Below are positions 1 to 13,427 of a stretch of 64,000 nt of DNA, piece after piece. The notes beneath the pieces were generated by a model. That model did not search any database. It was not told the origin of the DNA and saw nothing but the letters and a program-made list of their open reading frames with translations. A program made the position numbers and the translations under genes. Numbering within the stretch: position 1 is the stretch's first letter; each line of letters opens with the position of its first letter. The DNA lies in the NCBI GenBank assembly GCA_022495005.1, contig JAGYXB010001569.1, forward strand, positions 806,001 to 870,000, given 5' to 3'. This DNA is from Rhyacophila brunnea (lineage: Eukaryota; Arthropoda; Insecta; Trichoptera; Rhyacophilidae).

Positions 1-177
1 GACGAAATTTAATTTTAATGCAGAAATTTGGCAGGAATATGTCTTTCCATAATATCGTTTTGTTTGAAAAATCACCAAGTAAAATTATTAAAAAAATCAT
101 TATTTCCAATCAATATAGGTACCTACCTAACAATCTATATAGTAATAGTAGTATGGAGATTTGAAATTTTGGTAACC

Positions 178-716
178 GGACAAAACAGAACACGAAGAAA
201 CAGAACGGTGACAAAACAGAACAGCCTTGGAGGAATAAAACATTCATTTTTATCGTATCTATTTATTTATTTATTGAATACTTATAAAACTTAAGATTAT
301 AACTATTGAAATATATATAAATATATTATATAATCACTGCATGTTGGCCATTTGGCGTATAAACCTCAATTTATCCACTTATTTTGATAATCATGCACAA
401 TTCCCCAGAATTATTAAACTCGTTATTTCGAATTTAGTCACCCAAGCATTTTGAACATAATATTAGATTAGTTGAGACGAGATATACCTAGCTTGCCGGC
501 AACACCGAGTTAAGTCTTGTTTAATCGAGGCTTTCCAGCGATTAGAAATGCAGAAATTATATAATTTGATGACGGCGTATTGAAAACCTGTGTTATTAAA
601 AAACGATTTACACTATTACGATAATTTTAATATTTTTCCTGAAAGGTCATAGTTTTATTTATCGCTGTTCCGTTTTGTGACTGTTCTGTTTTTTCATGTT
701 CTGTTTTGTCACCGTT
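178..716. repeat. Inverted-repeat element with CAGAAC motifs
   Basis: GACAAAACAGAACACGAAGA and GTGACAAAACAGAAC at 178-230 are mirrored by copies at 668-716 (GTTCTGTTTTGTCACCGTTC on +). A 44-base arm, probably a MITE with subterminal repeats. Confidence 0.65.
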
Positions 717-1626
717 CTTTATGTTCTGCTTAATCATGGAACCTAAATTTTCACTTCAATCATCATTTCTATAAAACAACTCTAGGGGAGTTAGTTTACT
801 TTACAACTGAGCACCCCATATGATATGAATTTTACTGAAAGCGGTTGAATTAATTTTTAAATGTTTCTGATTGTTGTGTTGAATAGTTGTGGAGTTAAAT
901 ATGATGTAGATTTTTCACATCGATAAAAAAATAATAACACTCCACTAGTGCCAAGAAATTACTTAACTATATGTTTTTTTATTTATTTAGAAAATATGAC
1001 TGCATAGCCATCATTGGCCAATGCACCACAACGTATGACAAGTGCATATTATTATAATATTGTATCAATAGAAGTGTAGTTTTGGACGTTTATGGGAAAA
1101 CAAGTTTTTTTTAGAAATGTTTGTCCAGTCAGGTTCATTATTTTTGGATCCATTTGTAGCAGTGGTGGCGCTTCTATGGATGATTTTGCAAGGCACGCAT
1201 TTGAAGAGAAAAAAATACATATAATAATAAATGACAAATCAAATTGAAAAAAAAATAGCAGTTTCACGTATAAACAGGTAGGTAAGTAGGTATGTGATGA
1301 TGTGGAAAATGATCATATTTAAAAAAAATATTCATTTAATCCTCATCATCTCAATTTGTATATATATTGCGTGAATTAAAACATAAATGCACGACAAAAT
1401 TACTTTCGATAAATGCCTGTCCTAGCACATCATTGGATAATGTTAATATTTCGTTCAACGTATTGATGTCTCGTAAACGTTTCCAGCTGTCAATGTTACC
1501 GATTTACGAATCTACGATCGAAAGAATTGTCTATGATTTTTCGATAGATTCTCCCGATTCCACTGTGTGCTTATTTTATTGCGGTATGATGGCGCGCTGT
1601 TTTCTTATCGCGCGTGTGTTATGGTT
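717..1626. other. AT-rich stretch, nothing recognised
   Basis: Short open frames only, no repeat ends or gene motifs identified between the inverted-repeat element at 178-716 and the GC-rich SINE at 1627. Confidence 0.5.
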
Positions 1627-1830
1627 CTGATAGGGCGGCGCACGCGCGGATTCGAACCCGCGACCGGCCGGCGCCGCTATCCGTCTTCGGAGCGCCGGCT
1701 CCCGAGAGCCGCCTCCCGACGCTGACACCCCCATCGCTGAATTTTATTTATGCCCCTGCCGAAAGGACGTCCTCTGGCCCTAGCCGAGCAGCGCTTGGCT
1801 GTTGTTGCATGGGTATCAGATGTGGCGAAG
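1627..1830 (-). repeat. GC-rich tRNA-derived SINE
   Basis: On the - strand GCGGGTTCGAATCCGCGCGT is a clear B box, with GCGCTCCGAAGACGGATAGC upstream. The block is markedly GC/CpG-rich against AT-rich flanks. Confidence 0.55.
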
Positions 1831-2109
1831 ACTCCATTACTACATACTATTAGATTAATTAAAGTCAACCTTAAGAAAAATAATTATTTAAATAATAACT
1901 TATACACAAATAATATAATTTGTCAGCGACATCTGTCGTATTTATGTGGGAATGTATTATGTTATATTGACTGCCGTGACATGTAATAATTTATCTACTT
2001 ACTCTTATTGGGCCAATAGTATTGGTAGCAAAAACCAACACAATCATACAAACAATTACTTACTATATTATACACACGTATTGTGAAAAACACATATCGA
2101 TGTTCTAAT

Positions 2110-2650
2110 GTCAATACCCCGTATCTGACCTATATGACAAAAATTTATTTTTTAATGTACTAAAAACAACAAAAATACTGCCCATCGACTGCGAAATTCC
2201 CATATCTGTAGTTATTTTAACAAAAATGATACATACAGCCATTTTAGTCATTTCCCGTATCTGAACATTGCAGGGATATACCTGTAATGGCCCGTATCTT
2301 GCCTCTAAGCTGTCAAGCGTGTTGCATGACGTGTGTTGAATTCAGCTTCATGAATGTCACTTTCGAATTATTTAAAAGGTAAAACAGTAAGAAAGTAATA
2401 TAACGAATTTGGATATTTATCTTTTTATATTATACTTACCTATAATGTCACATTTTATTGGATGTTATCATTATATTAGGCGTTATTTGATCTGCTTTAC
2501 CACTTTTTACGTTACGGGTTATTGGCATGCTATGTAGTTACAACGTGTGAACTATTAACAGTCGGAAACGGGATATTAAATATTTAGTTTTTTAGCTTCC
2601 TGCACAATATGTAAAAAGTCACTTACGGGATATTAACATAAGGTCATCGA
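2110..2650. repeat. Cluster of CCCGTATCTGA motifs, possible DNA element
   Basis: CCCGTATCTGA-like copies at about 2118, 2254 and 2290 and inverted ACGGGATATTAA copies at about 2567 and 2624. The layout resembles subterminal repeats of a non-autonomous transposon; ends not defined. Confidence 0.4.
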
Positions 2651-2763
2651 TATACAGAATGTCAAAACCAGCGTCATACTATCACGTGACCTGAAGCTTT
2701 TTGTATTAAGCCCAACAGGTCCTTAGTTTTGTATATGTTTACATTCATGGGTTGGATTTGTCC

Positions 2764-2848
2764 CGTAGTCTCGTGGTCTGAGCGTTCGACTCTCGTGATA
2801 GCACCATTTCTTAGTTTGAGTTCGAATTGAAGTTGAGGCGGTTAGGCA
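2764..2848 (+). repeat. tRNA-like SINE head
   Basis: CGTAGTCTCGTGGTCTGAGC and GAGTTCGAATTGAAGTTGAG have A and B box spacing. No intact tRNA stem. Confidence 0.45.
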
Positions 2849-4308
2849 TTACTTTTTTTAAATATCTATTTTAGTGCCTGTTGTCTTTTTTTCGTGTAAT
2901 ATCTATTACCTATATAGAAAGGTTAGCATATTTTTTTCTCAGTAAAATATGTGGAATACTGTAAATATGGCTGTCTTATGACTTGTTTTCAGTTATCTAC
3001 CACAGCCTTCTTAGGTACCTTCTACAGGCACCCTTCGGCACTAATTGATATATTCTATCATATAGTCTAACGGAATATTTTTAGAATGCATATTGTTCAT
3101 AGTACCTATTATTGTGATGAATACGCAGATGAACAAAAAAAGATGTTGAAAAGAACCTTCTTCTCTAGAGGTGGAGCCTAAATGTAGATAAATTAAGCTT
3201 AAGGTGATTCATCAGTGAAATGGCAAATAATTTTCAACCATAGGCGCGCCGAAATTTTGCACTCGCTCCCATTCGGAGAGAGAATGTAGAGCTGGAAACA
3301 CGTCATTTTGCTTCGTGATGGCGACGGCCGTAATAATTCTTAAATCGTGTAAAGATGACTTAAAACGTTACCCATTTACCATATAAAGAAAACATGTCAA
3401 TGAATATATTATTATTGTTACTTATAAAACAATAAACAGAACATTAAATGGACACATGTTGGATTTATAAGACAAATTATATTTGGTTTGACATTCCTCA
3501 TTTGCACCCGCGACCCGCAATCCGCGCATCGCCTAGCGACGATCTTTTTAGACCGTGTCTCAACTGAGGTATGGCCTTAAGGACCCTGCAGGGCTATTCT
3601 AAATAGTTAACACGGTAATTTCTACCGCTCTAAAATAACACGGATATCACTCGGAGCAATTACATCTTCGAGGCGGTTATTACCTATTACAATAATTTTT
3701 AGCACGGTTAACACGTCTTAGTCAATGACATTTGACAAGTCGCGGCTAACATGGTGATAGGCAAAATAAACCTTGAATATTTTAATTCATAGGATTGGTT
3801 GGTTAGTGTATAATTATTTAAATCAATTTCGATACCGAGAAATACAAAGAGAAGAACAAAGCAACATACTACAGACCAGACGTCTTCATTTTGTTTTCGG
3901 GGTTGCCGATAAAACAATTCAATTTCAGTACATCTATAGAAGTTCAAAGAAGTACACCGAGTTTACTAAGGAGCCCCTATTTTAAGAATTTATAAAATAG
4001 CGTCCACCTGAACTCACCCTCACGCAAGTGGAAATATCAACAACTGAAGCAATTTGGTTGAACATAGTCGTCGCCCTTGGCATTACCAGTGGCAGGTTGG
4101 TTCTACACCTTGTGAGAATAAAGCCTAAACACAGCACGCCTACTGTTCTCAAATAGTAAATGCGCGTTTTATCTTATGAAAATAACATATTGTTATTATT
4201 TTATTTATCGAAATTTTAGATCCGTAGTATGTTCTGGCACAACCGGTTGGGTAAGCCAGTTCTCATTAATAAAGTGTTCCCTAGGGCCTACGCAATCTAA
4301 CTCTATAA
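2849..4308. other. Mostly AT-rich, no gene seen
   Basis: Includes a moderately GC-rich patch (about 3505-3740, with GCACCCGCGACCCGCAATCC) that may be old repeat. No coding signal. Confidence 0.45.
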
Positions 4309-4310
4309 TA

Positions 4311-4568
4311 TCGTCACTGTTCTGGCAGAAGACACTAATTCGAAAAAAATGACATATTGAGTTAGTTATACCAAAATGTTCCTTATTTCAAACTTTACCG
4401 TCTGGAAACCTTCTTAATAAATAAACAGTATTTATTTTAAAGTCATCCTTTTAACGATTACTTAATAAACTCACATGATTGACCATTTCAAACATTTTAA
4501 CAACTTCAAAGTCAAATTACTCAAAACTAGTATTCTCCAGTTAGTGTGTTCTGCCAGAACAGAGACGA
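4311..4568. mobile_element. MITE with TA flanks
   Basis: TCGTCACTGTTCTGGCAGAA and the complement of TTCTGCCAGAACAGAGACGA form ~28-base inverted ends, flanked by TA at 4309-4310 and 4569-4570. Confidence 0.75.
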
Positions 4569-5336
4569 TAATATACTTCGTTTTAACTGCGAATTAATTT
4601 TATTCTAATTGCAAATTCATATCTTGTGTCTTGGTTTCTTAAAAGTGTCTCTTTATAGATTAGTTTTTTTTTTTTTAATCGGTGTGTAAATAATTATTTC
4701 GACCTGTCTTGTTATCAAGAATGACGAGAATGGTGTGTGTCGCAACTTGACAGGTGTTAAGTTTATTGTTATCAATTTAAGCAACGCGAGGATGGTAATT
4801 GTCCGATAACAGGTGTTGAACAGATTCCTCTCAAAGGTACGTCTACTGCTTCGCACGTGTCAGTAGGATTAGGCATGTGGCATAATAAGACGGCACTTGC
4901 ACCGTGTTTACTACAGTATGACTGTTTAATGCAGTGAACATAATATTTTAAAAATATATTTTACTCTTTTATTCGAAAGTTGATGAATTGATAGTTATCT
5001 AATCAGAATGAAAGAAATCGTCAAAAAGCATCAGAAAAGACTCACTTAATGAAAAAGGGTTTAATCATATTAATAAAGTGTACAGAGTACACCCAACATT
5101 GGTTAGTTTGTTATAACTTATAACCATACAAAGTGATTATTTAATTTAAAAAATCCTACTAATGTTTATAGAGAGACATATTAAATGTTGATGTGACGCT
5201 GGAATGTATAACCACGAACAATACGCGATCTCCCTGCCATCTCACACATGAATGTGTAAGTACTCCATAGGATAGGCCATGTACAAAGATCCACATACCC
5301 AAGAGGATCTTTTTATCATAACTCATACTGCAATGG

Positions 5337-5527
5337 TTTTTTTTTTAGAATTATTAATAACCATGTCCTTGCTTTTTCGTACAAGGTGGTTGTTAGTAAT
5401 TTTGAACAATCACAAACACCCAGGCTTTGAGAAAAACACATAAATGTTTTTGTCATGACCGGGAATCGAACCCAGGATCTCTCGGGTGGAAGGCGAGCGC
5501 CTTACCAACTGCACCAGAGAGCCGCCC
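5337..5527 (-). repeat. tRNA-derived SINE, family A, copy 1
   Basis: On the - strand the head reads GGCGGCTCTCTGGTGCAGTT (A box) and GGGTTCGATTCCCGGTCATG (B box). A body with a small inverted repeat follows (TAATAACCA / TGGTTGTTA), then an A tail (T run at 5337-5346 on +). Nearly identical to the copy at 58732-58930. No acceptor-stem pairing for a real tRNA. Confidence 0.88.
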
Positions 5528-5552
5528 TAAAACTGCCCACTGCAATGGTTGG

Positions 5553-6176
5553 ACCATGGCCCCCACATCTTAAAGTGGGCCCTCAGGCTAGAATCTTCGG
5601 CGGGCCCCCTACCTATCGCTAAGGTTAGAGGTAGTGTCACGATCTACAGTTGTGTATTCCAAATAGTGTTCGAGGTAAAATTTAGGCTGTTTTACAGGGA
5701 TTTTTTGTTTTTTTTAATACACCCACTTGGAGTTTTCGTATATCGACAAATAATAATCAAAAATTGCATTGCACAGCTGCATTTTTTTAATGTTAGTATG
5801 CCGGACACCCACGGTGTCCGCGCGGCTAAAGCGTTGGACTATCACGCCGTGGGTCTCAGGTTCGAGTCCTGGGTCTGGCAAGTACACATATTGTTTTTCA
5901 ATTTCTGTGTGAGTCAGGGTATGGACCTAATAGGTTGAGCAAGTGGCTGACATCCATTTCTCGTAAAAAACAAAATCTGTTAATACAAACCTCTACTCTG
6001 TGGAGGCCCATATGATCCTATTACGATCGGACATGGTCGGAAAATGAAAATAGTGCGATTTTTTTTTTACTATTAGTGCAATTTTGTTGTGTTTTTATCT
6101 CACTTGGCTGGTCGATTCGCCAAACCGGGCCCCTAGACTAGAGCCCTGTTAACCCCCCTCTCGTGGGGGCCATGGG
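5553..6176. repeat. CCATGGCCCCCAC element, copy 1, with SINE B inserted
   Basis: Inverted ends CCATGGCCCCCAC and GTGGGGGCCATGG. Inner GGGCCCTCAGGCTAGAATCT and GGGCCCCTAGACTAGAGCCC. A shorter copy is at 25224-25495. Family B SINE 5808-6045 lies inside. Confidence 0.65.
5808..6045 (+). repeat. tRNA-derived SINE, family B, copy 1
   Basis: Head with A box GCGGCTAAAGCGTTGG and B box GGTTCGAGTCCTGGGTCTGG, core AGGTTGAGCAAGTGGCTGAC, 3' hairpin CCTCTACTCTGTGGAGG and end GATCGGACATGGTCGG. It sits inside another repeat (5553-6176). Confidence 0.85.
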
Positions 6177-6969
6177 TTGGACTGTAGAGAGACACAGTAT
6201 TCCCGCGCTTAGGGCAGTGGAGGGAGCTTGGGCAGTCAGAGTAGACTAGAGATGTTTCCTGAGCGCTGCCAAAACCTATATATTGTCCTGCAGTGCCGAT
6301 GATAAATGATGTTCTGTGTAATGAGGCAGACAATCTTGAATGTTTTTTTTAATCTATGAAATATTGTATACATTTATTGTATCTTGTGAATAGTATTTGG
6401 TACATTTAGCTAGCTGTATAATTAACTTTTCTGAAGTTACTGATAGCCGAAGGTATAAACGGGGTTTTTGGTTTATCAGCTTAATCGGATTATAATTATT
6501 GGCCGCGAAGTTATTTACCAGGTAACAATTTTATTAATCCGGAGAATCAATTATGTATGCGGACTGGGGTCAGAGTATAATCGGATGAAAAGTTAACCGA
6601 TATTTAATTGTGATAAACCAAGGCCGACTTAAGTACAAGCCGGAGTATTCGGAAACTAGGCGACAACGAGTGGTCCGACTTTTCCTGCCCCTCCCGCTGC
6701 TGTCTATGGGTGACCTGTCATTATTCTATAGAGTTCTTATACTGACGTGTTTGTCATGTTCACTTGTCAGAGCTGAGAGAATAAATATTTATTGATTTTG
6801 TTAAAAACTGATCTGTACACTAACTCAATTTGTGATTTTTGTCGTAAAGCTGCCCCTTTCTTTATGGGGACAGTAAAGTAGTTTAATGGATTGCATTAAA
6901 AATGGACGAAGTCTTAGCCCATTTTAATAGTTTTTTTTGTTGTTTGTTTTAACTTATTTGTGTTATATT

Positions 6970-7560
6970 CGCCGGATGCCAACCGCGATCGCATTGAGTT
7001 ATTGGCGTTGGAGCGAGTGGTCAAATGGTGTTCCGCTCCGCGTCCGCCGGTCCCATCGGATATATCAGCTAATCCCGATGTCAACGCTTCCCGAATGTCC
7101 CATATCCGCCTGCGCACCCTCCCGAGGCGCGGGGGCGGCGGGTGGCTGGTGCCATGCCACGCGCCGCCGGAGGAGACCTAGCGAGTCTGGAGACGGCCGC
7201 GAAGAACCAGCGACCCTTTGGCGCCAATCCGCCTCCCCCGTGACACCCCGTTATGAACCCCCCCAGAATCCCCTCCAACGCTTCATCCCTTCCCCAATCT
7301 ATCGCGCGATAGGGGTGTGGGTTATGGACCCCGATGCTGGTTGCCGACATCTCATTCGGCCGTGGGCCGCTAGCCCGGTAGGACGTGGGTCTAGTTAGTG
7401 CTTTGGTTCGCACCAGCGGGGTAGGCTCAGCATTTTCGACGGATTCCAGCGCCAGGACGTTCAGTCTTCGCAATTCCTTTGCACTTCTCCGATTTCGGTT
7501 TTCGAAAGTGCGCGGTACGGTTTGAGGTGGCGCGGTCATTTGGCAAGGTACGGTTGGCGC
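6970..7560. promoter_or_regulatory. GC/CpG-rich island, candidate promoter or first exon
   Basis: About 590 bases rich in CG dinucleotides within strongly AT-rich flanks. Contains GGAGCGAGTGG, CGCGGGGGCGGCGGGTGG and, at its right end, GACGTTCAGTCTTCG (a TCAGT initiator-like motif) and a donor-like GGCAAG|GTACGG at 7548. Open frames here are long mainly because GC-rich sequence lacks stops, and I recognise no protein. Could be the start of talin's long 5' leader, another gene's promoter, or a GC-rich repeat. Confidence 0.3.
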
Positions 7561-7679
7561 GAATAATCCGGGGTTTTGCAGCAATCGAGTCAGTTTTCGC
7601 TATTAGCTCATATTTTTTGCTCACACTATTTTACATGTTCTATCTATGCTCGAAGCAATGTTACGTCCAAAATAGTTAA

Positions 7680-10600
7680 GCCGATTTGTGCGAATTTATG
7701 TACGATTTGTATAATACTAATACGATAGTTATAAACCAGTATTTATTATATATTTTCGCGTAGTTTGTATACATTTTAGGCATATTCTCGTCAAGTGTTC
7801 GGTACTGCTAATATCAATGTTAAATCTTTTAATTTTTGGTGTAGTTTTTCGAATTACGAATTATTAAACATTGTTCGTATTAATTAAACAATCATATTTA
7901 GTAAATTTAAATATATAACAGTAGAAATGAGTCACAGAATATTTACTAATAATCAATACCTGACGTTTTTAATTCAGATGAGATTGTTTTTAGAGTTATC
8001 GTCGTATTACATTGATTATAAAACGTGCCCTTTTTACAAAACGTGTTGTGGTAACTTTGTTTCAGCGTTGACTTGATTAGATTAGCAGAATTATTATTGT
8101 GTTACCACACTTCTTTTTTTGTAAACTATCGTGTCTCGTAAATACAACAGATTACTCAATATTCAGGCTGCATTTTTTAAAGTTCATCAGCCTTAAATCT
8201 GATAAAAATTACTACACTATTTTTTGTTCGTGTAATAAATCCGCCGATTAACGTAAAGGGTAAACGAAACAGTTATCGGACTCGTTATTTATTTACTTGT
8301 TTTCGATTTAAATTTAGAACACTTTTTTATACTGTAATTATTTCGCGTATGTTTTATTTGTTGGCTCTGTAATTTATAAACATCACATATCTCTATGAGC
8401 AAGGTATTTTTATACTATTTAATTTTGTCTGTATTATACTTCATTTTGGTATAATAAAAATTTACTGTATTTCGCAATCCGTTTCTTCATTCACATTTTT
8501 ATACTGATGCGTAATAAATATTATTGTCTCCAATTTGTACAATTTTGTTTCCGAATTCCGCAGCCATCACGTCGCATGTGCCAGTGAAACATTTGAGCTG
8601 AAAAAAACGTTGTTTGTACACCATATTCTCACGTGTTTGGCCGTCATTAATATTTACAATATTTTGACACGGTCTTTTTTGATATTGTATTTCGGGCTTT
8701 CTGTCTATTTGGATACCGTCCAAGTAGTGGTAGAAGATAACGTCTATTTCGAATAATTGTCGTAGTATGTCAGTTTTTTTATTGCTGTGAAAAAAATGTA
8801 GTTCCAATTGGCATCCTTTTCGCGAGAAGGTATTATAACTAAACTGTCGTTTTTTTTTTAGTTTTCGCTTTAATAACTGTATGAAACTGTTTATTCGTTT
8901 GTTAATTACTATTTTGGCACTTCGTAAACTGATGCACGGTTCTCGTCAATTCCAGACTATATTGCTCGACTCCTGCGTCGATTTTTGTCATATATTTTAT
9001 TTAAACTAAATAGTACATAATGTTAATGTTTTAAAATATTTTTTTACGCTATAATTTTACTTATTAAACAATTATTGATACATTACTTATTACTGATGAC
9101 ACGGCCAAAAAATGGTAGTCAATAGGCAACAAGGCAATAACTATTATCACAAAGCATTATCAAAATAAAGTATTTTTAATAATCATATTTTTTTTATTAA
9201 GTAACATTATTTTAATTTTGTGCATGTTCGTAATACCAGTTTGGTTTGTTAATTTTTTTGCAATCAATTCAACTGTGAGATGAATTTGATAAGTAATTTC
9301 TTCATCTCTTTGAATATTGCTAGTATCAATTATCAAAAATGTGTTTAATTTTCGTGTCTCGTCATCGTTGTTGCTACCTTGAATTATACACTACACTAAA
9401 TACCAATATCGCATATATTTGAATTCAATTTTCGAAATAGATTGGCTCAAAACTAATAAGTGAGATACCTGTCATCTGTCATATCATTAGTTCGGGTATT
9501 ATTATCTTCGATTTCTAGAGATAGGTTGCCTCAATCAGCTTCCTTCGCTAGATCAGATTCTACGTTTCCATATTACAATCACTGACACCTCCTAAACACG
9601 TGTTTACCATTCAGCATTCAATCCAGTCTGAAATTCACCATTGATTCTACCGTTTAAATTGTGTAATTGACGCATTTCTTATCGGTAAAATTATTTCGAT
9701 AATAATATATAGATATGTGTATTTTATATTTTTATTTACTTAAGTAGTTGATTTTCAGAATTGTAATGTGATACATAATGCATTAAATTAACTTGAAATA
9801 TATTTATCACTTTCGCTTAATGATGCATTAATTATTTTTATATTGCGAAATCTTTCTTTTAATGTCATAATCATACGTTTTCAGATACGCTTATTGAGCT
9901 ACGATTTTTTCGTAGAGACAATAGCTATGTTTCTAATAATTATTAGCAAATGTGTACTGACTGATATTTGGTATAATATAATTTAGACATACGAAACTTG
10001 TAAGTATATCTTATACATATAATATTTCTTAGGTAATATCCGCACACAATCGGCGCAGTAGCTTTTCATTAAAATAATACTCTATCAAATGAACGAGAAT
10101 TTTATATTTTTGCTGTTGAATTTTGTATTAAATTAAGTAAATCTAATATTTGTTTCTGCTACCAAAGTATTTCACGTCACTTGATTTACAAGTTCACGGC
10201 TCGGTTCGATTCGTCGTCTCGTTTCTAACCTGTTGTAAGTAAAGGAATCGGTGTTGGTCTTCAATATCGAGAATTCTACTATATAAAACGCGATTAATTC
10301 AATACTGATAAATTGCAGAGATGTCATAATATCATATTACTTTGTGGTGACAAATTATCAGCCAATCAAGCTAAAATAGACAACTGTTTAGTCTAGTGTT
10401 TTGTTTATTGCAAATCGATTTTTTCTTTCACCATACGATTTACAATGTATTCATTTAATGTATGGTTTGTTTGTGCCCCATGTTGTTCATCGCATAGGCC
10501 GTATTTACTGGCATAATATAATAATATTGCCAAATAATATCAATCACTATGTTTATAGATATTTTAGGCATATACAAATAACTTTGTATTGCTGTTTTGT

Positions 10601-10885
10601 CTATCCGAAAATGTTATAGGTATAACACAATATTGACAAATTATATCAATCGTTGTGTTTTAATATTGTTGATACTTCAATTTAACTGCTCTTTTGTAGA
10701 TGCGAATTATTAATTCGAGCAATTTTTAACTTTGTCGTTTGTAATCTATTTATTTTATATTGATAGATTAATCTGTTCGCTGAAGGCTTGATAGAGATGC
10801 TAAACGGCAGGGTCGGAATAATGATTTAACTCGCCGTCTCATCTTTTTTGAAAATGTTTTAATACTAATTGATTTAGTAGTTTTG
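7680..10885. other. AT-rich non-coding, nothing recognised
   Basis: 3.2 kb with only short open frames on both strands, and no tRNA-like heads or inverted ends noticed. Confidence 0.5.
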
Positions 10886-11250
10886 TACTGTTTCATTTGA
10901 GTCGTTTTTTGCGACCATGGTTTCACTTTTTGGCATCTTCAAGCACATGCGCTTTCACCAATGGCTAATACACACTAACAACGAATACAGTTAATTCTAA
11001 CTTACATAATAAATTAATACTATAATAACTTAATCACCTAACTATTTATGATTTGTTTGTTATATTTTTTAGTGTGAGCATTGATTTGATAGGTAGGTAA
11101 GTTTTTACCTTCTTTATTGTATTTAATTACATAAGTTAGAATTAACTGCATTCGTTGTCAGTGTGTATTTGCCATTGGTGAGTGCGCATGTGTCGGAAGA
11201 TGTCGAGAGGCGAAACCCGGGTCGCAAAAAACGACTTAAATGGAATAGTA
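10886..11250. repeat. Long inverted repeat (foldback element)
   Basis: Two arms of about 120 bases (10886-11006 and 11130-11250) are imperfect reverse complements. Paired landmarks are TTTGAGTCGTTTTTTGCGAC with its complement near 11220-11243, and GCAGTTAATTCTAACTTA-type ends near the centre. Spacer about 120 bases. Confidence 0.8.
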
Positions 11251-13071
11251 CACAACCTAAATCCATTATAATTTAAATTCAAATTCCATCAAGTACCCTC
11301 CGTCGATAGTATTAATGTTAAAATAAAATTATTGAATACTTGTGACGATGCAGATTTTTCTGTTACCTATTATAGCGAATAGATATATAGTAAATTAATT
11401 TATAATTCGTTCATCTAACTCTGTTGTCACATCATAGTCTTGGGGCGATGTGGTTACTATCCAAATAACTGCCCTATTACCCAGTATACAATTAATTATT
11501 GATGTACTTAATCGATTGGTTGTGAGAGAGATTTAACTATTATAATATCTAATAACTAACTACAAGCAAGATGTAGAAATGAACTGCCATATTATTTTAT
11601 ACCTATACATTTTTTAAAAATGGTGACTTCTTGATAATAACATTATGTTATATACTAATTGAACGTATCTTCGCATCTTCTTCTACCGGTTCTCTTTTAT
11701 AATTAAGGTTTCGACCAGGGAGCACAGAATTTATGGGAACTGAAATACCTGACTGGTGTGGAGTAACAGGCAACCGATCTCGAGTGTGGAAGAATATGAG
11801 ATAAACTTAAACACGTGTCAAGAATACGTCATTCTAAACTTGTCCTTCGTTCTGATAACTGCTCTCGGTTTATGCGCTGACGCTCATTCGATATTGGCGT
11901 ATTTGAAGGTTGCAACACACACTATTGCACGTCTATAATGTTTGTAGTGCCCTCACACATTCAAAACCCTGCTTCAAAATGTAATGTATTGGGGGGTATA
12001 GTCTATCTGAATTATATTTATTAATCTGTTCCGTGATTTCGATAGAAGATAATAAATTCATTGATACGACTGTAGAAATCGAAGTCCTTCGAATTTTGCG
12101 ATTATTTTATTTTATTTTACGAGTCATCAGCTTTCTGCAAAGTACCCATTGTACCTACTTCAAATTTAACACTAACCAGACCCACGTCTCTCCGACTATT
12201 CTGAAATGTTTGTATTAAATTCAGTGCTAATTTTTTAGTATTAATTAAATACTATCCATACAGTGTGCAGTCAATTATTATTAATTAAAAAGGTAATTGT
12301 AAATATACATCGATATAATCAGTTCACAGTCCGTCCCCGAGCATGATGTCTTTCAAGTGGCCTCTGTAAGTATAAAAGGTTACGTTTTTTTTTACTCATC
12401 TCAAATGCCATGTTTTTGTGCAAACAAATTTGTTCTGGTTTATTTTTCCACTGTGTACTCAGTACGCCTCTGTGTGTTATGTTATCGTGTTTATTCTAAT
12501 TGGATTTTTAAAAGGACGCAAGTGACAATGTCCAACTTTACCGGAGAGAGAGCAATTTGATTTTTTTTTATTGGTTTTGTTATAAATTTTTCACCAGTTA
12601 TCCCACCAAAGACTAGTTGTAATCACGGACTAACTTTTGGCCAACCACTTTACACTGAATGAAGATACTATTATAAAATTAAATAATCTTTTATTCACAA
12701 ATAATTAAGTACTTACATGTTTTTGTCAATATGTCCCTTACGTGATTTTGTCTTCGATTGATAAAACCATAATATGATGACGAAAGTAGAGGATGACTAC
12801 GTAGGTATGTAATTCCTCTATGTTCATTTTTAATCCTCTATGTTTATTCAACCATTTGGGCCACATGTCAATTATACACGTATTACAGTTCACCGTGAGT
12901 TGCTGTACCGGAAAGAGATTACCGTATAGCAGTGAGATCATAAAATACCGTATTGTTCGACGACAGTAATTAATATTAACATTTTATTAGATTCAATAAG
13001 AATATTGATTTGTATTGACTCTGGAGTTATTTGATACCTAATTTAATCGTTTGACCGTTGCCTATGGCAAA
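11251..13071. other. AT-rich non-coding, nothing recognised
   Basis: Open frames of 60-67 codons only, none with a recognisable domain. Confidence 0.5.
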
Positions 13072-13190
13072 TCAAGGCCGACTATATTCAGGCCAGGGCA
13101 TGATTTTGCAAATTTCGATCGTAGTGCTCAAAATTCCAATGCAATATGATAAACTGTCTAGAAAATGATAATTGTTGTGTAATCTTCTTT

Positions 13191-13427
13191 TTCGACCATG
13201 TCCGATCGTAAAATGACCGTACGGGCCTCCACAGAGTGGAGGTTTTGTATTAACAGATTTTGTTTTCACTAGAAATGAACGTCCATCCACTTGCTCAATC
13301 TATTAGGTCCGTACTCTGACTCAAACACGTATTAAAAATCAATATGTGTACTTGTCACACCCAGGATTCGAACCTGGGACCCACGACGCTATAGGCCGAT
13401 GCTTAAGCCGCGCGGCCAACGTGGTGT
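13191..13427 (-). repeat. SINE family B, copy 3
   Basis: Reverse orientation: CGACCATGTCCGATCGTAAA, CCTCCACAGAGTGGAGG, CCACTTGCTCAATCTATTAG and the B box complement GGATTCGAACCTGGGACCC. Confidence 0.85.

Noticed and set aside
5549..5938. 129-codon open frame on the + strand
   Set aside because: Runs across a repeat and into SINE family B, so not a gene.
7081..7584. 167-codon open frame on the - strand in the CpG-rich island
   Set aside because: Long because GC-rich DNA has few stops. Low-complexity Pro/Arg/Gly content and no recognisable domain.
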